From positions 1 through 7,269 of the forward strand of contig CALFYQ010000167.1 of assembly GCA_937952085.1 (NCBI GenBank): a stretch of DNA of 7,269 nt. The letters run 5' to 3'. The notes below the pieces were generated by a model. That model did no database searches. It was not told the DNA's origin and worked only from the letters and a program-made list of their open reading frames with translations. This stretch comes from an uncultured Paracoccaceae bacterium. GTDB lineage: Bacteria; Pseudomonadota; Alphaproteobacteria; Rhodobacterales; Rhodobacteraceae. The position numbers and the translations under genes are program-made. This document shows, one piece after another, positions 4,740-7,269 of this stretch (position 1 is its first letter; each line of letters starts with the position of its first letter).

Positions 4740-6209
4740 ATGGCGGACGGATCGGGCGGCCCCGAAGTGCAGGCGGCCCCCAACAATATCGAGGCGGAAC
4801 AGGCGCTTCTGGGCGCGCTTCTGGTCAACAACGAGGTCTATGACCGGGTCTCCTCGATTCTCGAGGCGCGGCATTTCTATGACCCGCTTCACCAACGCAT
4901 CTTCCAGGTGGCCGAAGAGCGGGTGAAGCGGAACCAGCTTGCGACGCCGGTCACGCTCAAGCCCTTTTTCGAGTCCGACCCCGGCATGGCCGAGATGGGC
5001 GGGCCCGGCTATCTCGCCCGCCTCGCCGGCGCGGCGGTGACGCTCTTCAACGCCAAGGACTACGCCCGCACGATCCGGGACCTTGCGCTCCGGCGCGACC
5101 TCGTCGCGCTCGGCGCCGAGCTTGCGACCCGCGCCGCGACCGAGCCCGAGACCGAACCGTCGGAGCAGATCGAGGCGGCCGAGGCGGCGCTCTACCGGCT
5201 CGCGGAGACCGGGCGGAGCGAGGGCGGGTTCAAGACCTTCCTCCGCGCCGTCAACGAGGCGATCGACGTCGCCGCGGCGGCCTATCACCGGGATGGCGGC
5301 CTCGCCGGCCTTTCGACCGGCCTCCACGATCTCGACCGGAAGCTCGGCGGCCTCCACCCGTCGGACCTCATCATCCTCGCGGGCCGCCCCTCGATGGGGA
5401 AGACCGCGCTCGCCACCAACATCGCCTTCAACATCTCCAAGGCCTACCGCAAGGGCATGAAGCCGGACGGGACGGAGGGGACGATCGACGGCGGCGTCGT
5501 CGGCTTCTTCAGCCTCGAGATGAGCGCCGAGCAGCTCGCCACCCGCATCCTCGCCGAGCAGGCCCGCGTCTCCTCCGAAAAGCTCCGCCGCGGCGAGATG
5601 GAGGAGGAGGAGTTCCGCCGCGTGGTGGAGGCCTCGCGGCAGCTCCAGTCGATCCCGCTCTACATCGACGACACGCCCGCGCTCACCATCGCCGCGCTCG
5701 CCGCCCGCGCCCGGCGGCTGAAACGGAAATCCGGGCTCGACGCGCTCTTCGTCGACTATCTCCAGCTCGCCCGCGCCTCCACCTCGAAGGAGAACCGGGT
5801 GAACGAGGTCTCGGAGATCACCCAGGGCCTCAAGGCCATCGCCAAGGAGCTGGCGATCCCGGTCATCGCGCTCTCGCAGCTCTCGCGGCAGGTCGAGAAC
5901 CGGGATGACAAGAGGCCGCAGCTTTCGGACCTTCGCGAGTCCGGCTCGATCGAGCAGGATGCGGACGTGGTCATGTTCGTCTTTCGCGAAGCCTACTATC
6001 ACGAGCGGATCAAGCCGCCGGAGGACGATCCGAAATTCCCTGAATGGGCCGAGAAGGCGGAGCGCGTCTTCGGCCGGGCGGAGGCGATCATCGGCAAGCA
6101 GCGGCATGGCCCGATCGGCACGGTGGACCTCGCCTTCGAGGGCGAGTTCACCCGCTTCTCCGACCTCGCGCGGCCGGAGCGCTACGGCTCGGTCGAGGAT
6201 TTCCGCTGA
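4740..6209 (+). CDS. dnaB: Replicative DNA helicase DnaB
   Basis: The 489-residue hexameric replicative helicase that unwinds DNA at the replication fork using ATP. The N-terminal dimerisation/primase-interaction domain starts at NNIEAEQALLGALLVNNEVY and covers about residues 14-115, followed by an Ala/Glu-rich linker. The RecA-like motor domain begins near residue 190 (GLSTGLHDLDRKLGGLHPSD). It carries Walker A GRPSMGKT (215-222, K221), FFSLEM with catalytic E260, Walker B LFVDYLQLA with D339, LSQLSRQVENR, DLRESGSIEQDAD, and the KQRHGPIG motif (453-460) with arginine finger R455. Between Walker A and FFSLEM there are about 14 more residues than in E. coli DnaB (a Lys/Gly/Asp-rich stretch, roughly 231-252). 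I believe this insertion is usual in alphaproteobacteria. There is no intein, although DnaB is a common intein host. alr starts on the next base, so the two are probably co-transcribed. Confidence 0.98.
   Translation: MADGSGGPEVQAAPNNIEAEQALLGALLVNNEVYDRVSSILEARHFYDPLHQRIFQVAEERVKRNQLATPVTLKPFFESDPGMAEMGGPGYLARLAGAAVTLFNAKDYARTIRDLALRRDLVALGAELATRAATEPETEPSEQIEAAEAALYRLAETGRSEGGFKTFLRAVNEAIDVAAAAYHRDGGLAGLSTGLHDLDRKLGGLHPSDLIILAGRPSMGKTALATNIAFNISKAYRKGMKPDGTEGTIDGGVVGFFSLEMSAEQLATRILAEQARVSSEKLRRGEMEEEEFRRVVEASRQLQSIPLYIDDTPALTIAALAARARRLKRKSGLDALFVDYLQLARASTSKENRVNEVSEITQGLKAIAKELAIPVIALSQLSRQVENRDDKRPQLSDLRESGSIEQDADVVMFVFREAYYHERIKPPEDDPKFPEWAEKAERVFGRAEAIIGKQRHGPIGTVDLAFEGEFTRFSDLARPERYGSVEDFR
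6195..6199 (+). promoter_or_regulatory. Ribosome-binding site of alr inside the dnaB 3' end
   Basis: GAGGA lies ten bases before the alr ATG at 6210, within the last codons of dnaB. It supports the 6210 start and suggests that ribosomes finishing dnaB help initiate alr. Confidence 0.5.
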
Positions 6210-7269
6210 ATGCGGGCGCGGCTGACCGTCGATCTCGACGCCATCGCCGCGAACTGGCGGGCGCTGGCGGCCCTCGCGCCCAGCGCGGAGGCGGGCGCCG
6301 TGGTGAAGGCCGACGGCTACGGCCTCGGCGCGGCGAAGGTCGGCCCGGCTTTGGCGGCGGCGGGGGTGAAGAGCTTCTTCGTCGCGCTGGTCGAGGAGGG
6401 CGTCGCGCTCCGCGCCGCGCTCGGGCCGGCGCCCCGGATCTTCGTCTTCGGCGGCATGGCGGCGGCGGACGGCGCGCTGATCCGCGCCGCGAACCTCATC
6501 CCGCTTCTCAACTCGCCCGGCCAGCTCGCTGACGCGAAGGCGCTCGCGGCCACGGCCGGCGAGGCGCTGACGGTCGGCCTCCAGCTCGATTCGGGCATGA
6601 ACCGGCTCGGCTTCGAGCCGGCGGAGCTTCGCGCCGCGCTGGACGACCCGCAGGCGCTCGACGGCCTCCGCCTCGCCCTCGTCATGTCGCATCTCGCCTG
6701 CGCCGACGAGCCGGAGCACCCGCAAAACGCGCAGCAGCTCGCCGCCTTCCGCGAGATGACGGCGCATCCGGCGCTGGCCGGCGTTCCGCGTTCCCTCTCC
6801 GCGACCGGCGGCGCTCTGCTCGGGAAAGACTACGCCTTCGATCTCGTGCGGCCCGGGATCGGCCTTTATGGCGGCCTCCCCTTCGCGGCGGGTCGGCCGG
6901 TGGTGACGCTCGAGGCGCCGATCATCCAGGTGCGCGACGTCGCGCCGGGCGAAAGCGTCGGCTACGGCGCCGCCTATCGGGCCGATCGCCCGCGGAAGAT
7001 TGCAACCGTCTCCTTGGGTTACGCGGACGGGTTCCATCGCGCCCTCAGCCGCGGCTACGCCGCGCGGCTCGGCGGAAGGGCGCTGCCGAGCGCCGGGCGC
7101 GTCTCGATGGACCTCGTCACGCTCGACGTGACGGAGGCGCCCGAAGCCTGCGCCGGCGCTTTCGTCGCCCTCCTCGACGCCGAGCAGGGAGTGGACGCTC
7201 TGGCCGAGATCGCCGGCACGATCGGCTATGAAATCCTGACCAGCCTTGGCGCGCGCTACGAGCGCCGGT
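6210..7269 (+). CDS. alr: Alanine racemase (3' end cut by the window edge)
   Basis: PLP-dependent alanine racemase, which interconverts L- and D-alanine in the cytoplasm to supply D-Ala for peptidoglycan. The frame is open from 6210 to the end of the window (353 codons, no stop). Its last residues, ILTSLGARYERR, are typical of the C-terminus, so only a few codons are probably missing. Motifs: VVKADGYGLG with the PLP-binding K33 and Y37; DSGMNRLGF (127-135) with R132; MSHLACAD; VRPGIGLYGG; VGYGAAYR with the second catalytic base Y252; SLGYADGF; and RVSMDLV with M300. At residue 125 the protein has Gln (LQLDSGM), where well-studied enzymes such as the Geobacillus one have a carbamylated Lys. 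The ATG directly follows the dnaB TGA with no gap. The dnaB-alr order is also found in E. coli. Function is secure from both catalytic residues and the fold-wide motifs. Confidence 0.96.
   Translation, partial: MRARLTVDLDAIAANWRALAALAPSAEAGAVVKADGYGLGAAKVGPALAAAGVKSFFVALVEEGVALRAALGPAPRIFVFGGMAAADGALIRAANLIPLLNSPGQLADAKALAATAGEALTVGLQLDSGMNRLGFEPAELRAALDDPQALDGLRLALVMSHLACADEPEHPQNAQQLAAFREMTAHPALAGVPRSLSATGGALLGKDYAFDLVRPGIGLYGGLPFAAGRPVVTLEAPIIQVRDVAPGESVGYGAAYRADRPRKIATVSLGYADGFHRALSRGYAARLGGRALPSAGRVSMDLVTLDVTEAPEACAGAFVALLDAEQGVDALAEIAGTIGYEILTSLGARYERR

Noticed and set aside
4740..6209. Possible intein in DnaB
   Set aside because: DnaB is a frequent intein host, but Walker A and all later motifs are continuous and the length is normal apart from a short loop insertion.
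4566..7037. 823-codon open frame on the minus strand opposite the exporter end, dnaB and alr
   Set aside because: It crosses three well-supported plus-strand genes and their gaps, and its translation is Glu/Arg/Leu/Gly-rich without motifs. Long antisense frames are common where third positions are nearly all G or C.
7230..7269. Alr as a truncated or broken gene
   Set aside because: The frame is intact to the window edge and its last residues match the usual C-terminus, so the missing stop reflects the window boundary.

Overview
The window is very GC-rich chromosomal DNA, almost certainly from an alphaproteobacterium and most likely Rhodobacterales-like. This rests on base composition, the style of the proteins, an alphaproteobacterial-type insertion in DnaB, and the dnaB-alr neighbourhood. 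No rRNA, tRNA, transposase, integrase, CRISPR array or phage gene is visible. It reads as an ordinary core/housekeeping region with one orphan metabolic enzyme and one uncharacterised exported protein.

Left part (1-2454): the tail of a probable upstream gene (open from the window edge to 97) overlaps the start of a large ThDP-dependent enzyme of the transketolase/AceE family. This enzyme resembles the homodimeric pyruvate dehydrogenase E1 (AceE) but is about 94 residues shorter, mostly at the N-terminus. No E2 or E3 gene is in view. A 145-bp gap holding a perfect 14-bp palindrome separates it from a 297-residue Sec-exported protein of unknown function (2600-3493).

Middle part (3494-4624): the exported protein converges on an Lrp/AsnC-family regulator (complement 3509-3961) across only 15 bp, with a strong hairpin spanning the junction. 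The regulator is divergent from a LysE/RhtB-type amino-acid exporter (4034-4624). The 72-bp divergent region carries an inverted repeat GATTGCA/TGCAATC with half-sites 32 bp apart, and a possible promoter that would make the regulator mRNA almost leaderless. The arrangement is the familiar one of a local Lrp-type regulator controlling an adjacent exporter, probably in response to an amino acid.

Right part (4625-7269): a 115-bp leader contains TCCAC motifs spaced 22 and 11 bp apart (one inside a near-consensus DnaA box), a GC-rich hairpin and a purine-rich ribosome-binding region. It precedes dnaB, the replicative helicase. alr (alanine racemase) begins on the base after the dnaB stop codon and runs off the window's right edge nearly complete; dnaB and alr are also neighbours in other proteobacteria such as E. 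coli.

I did not find a convincing new multi-gene system. The most useful leads are the short, orphan AceE-like enzyme, the Lrp/exporter operator architecture, the phased motifs upstream of dnaB, and a Gln in Alr where the carbamylated Lys of well-studied alanine racemases sits.
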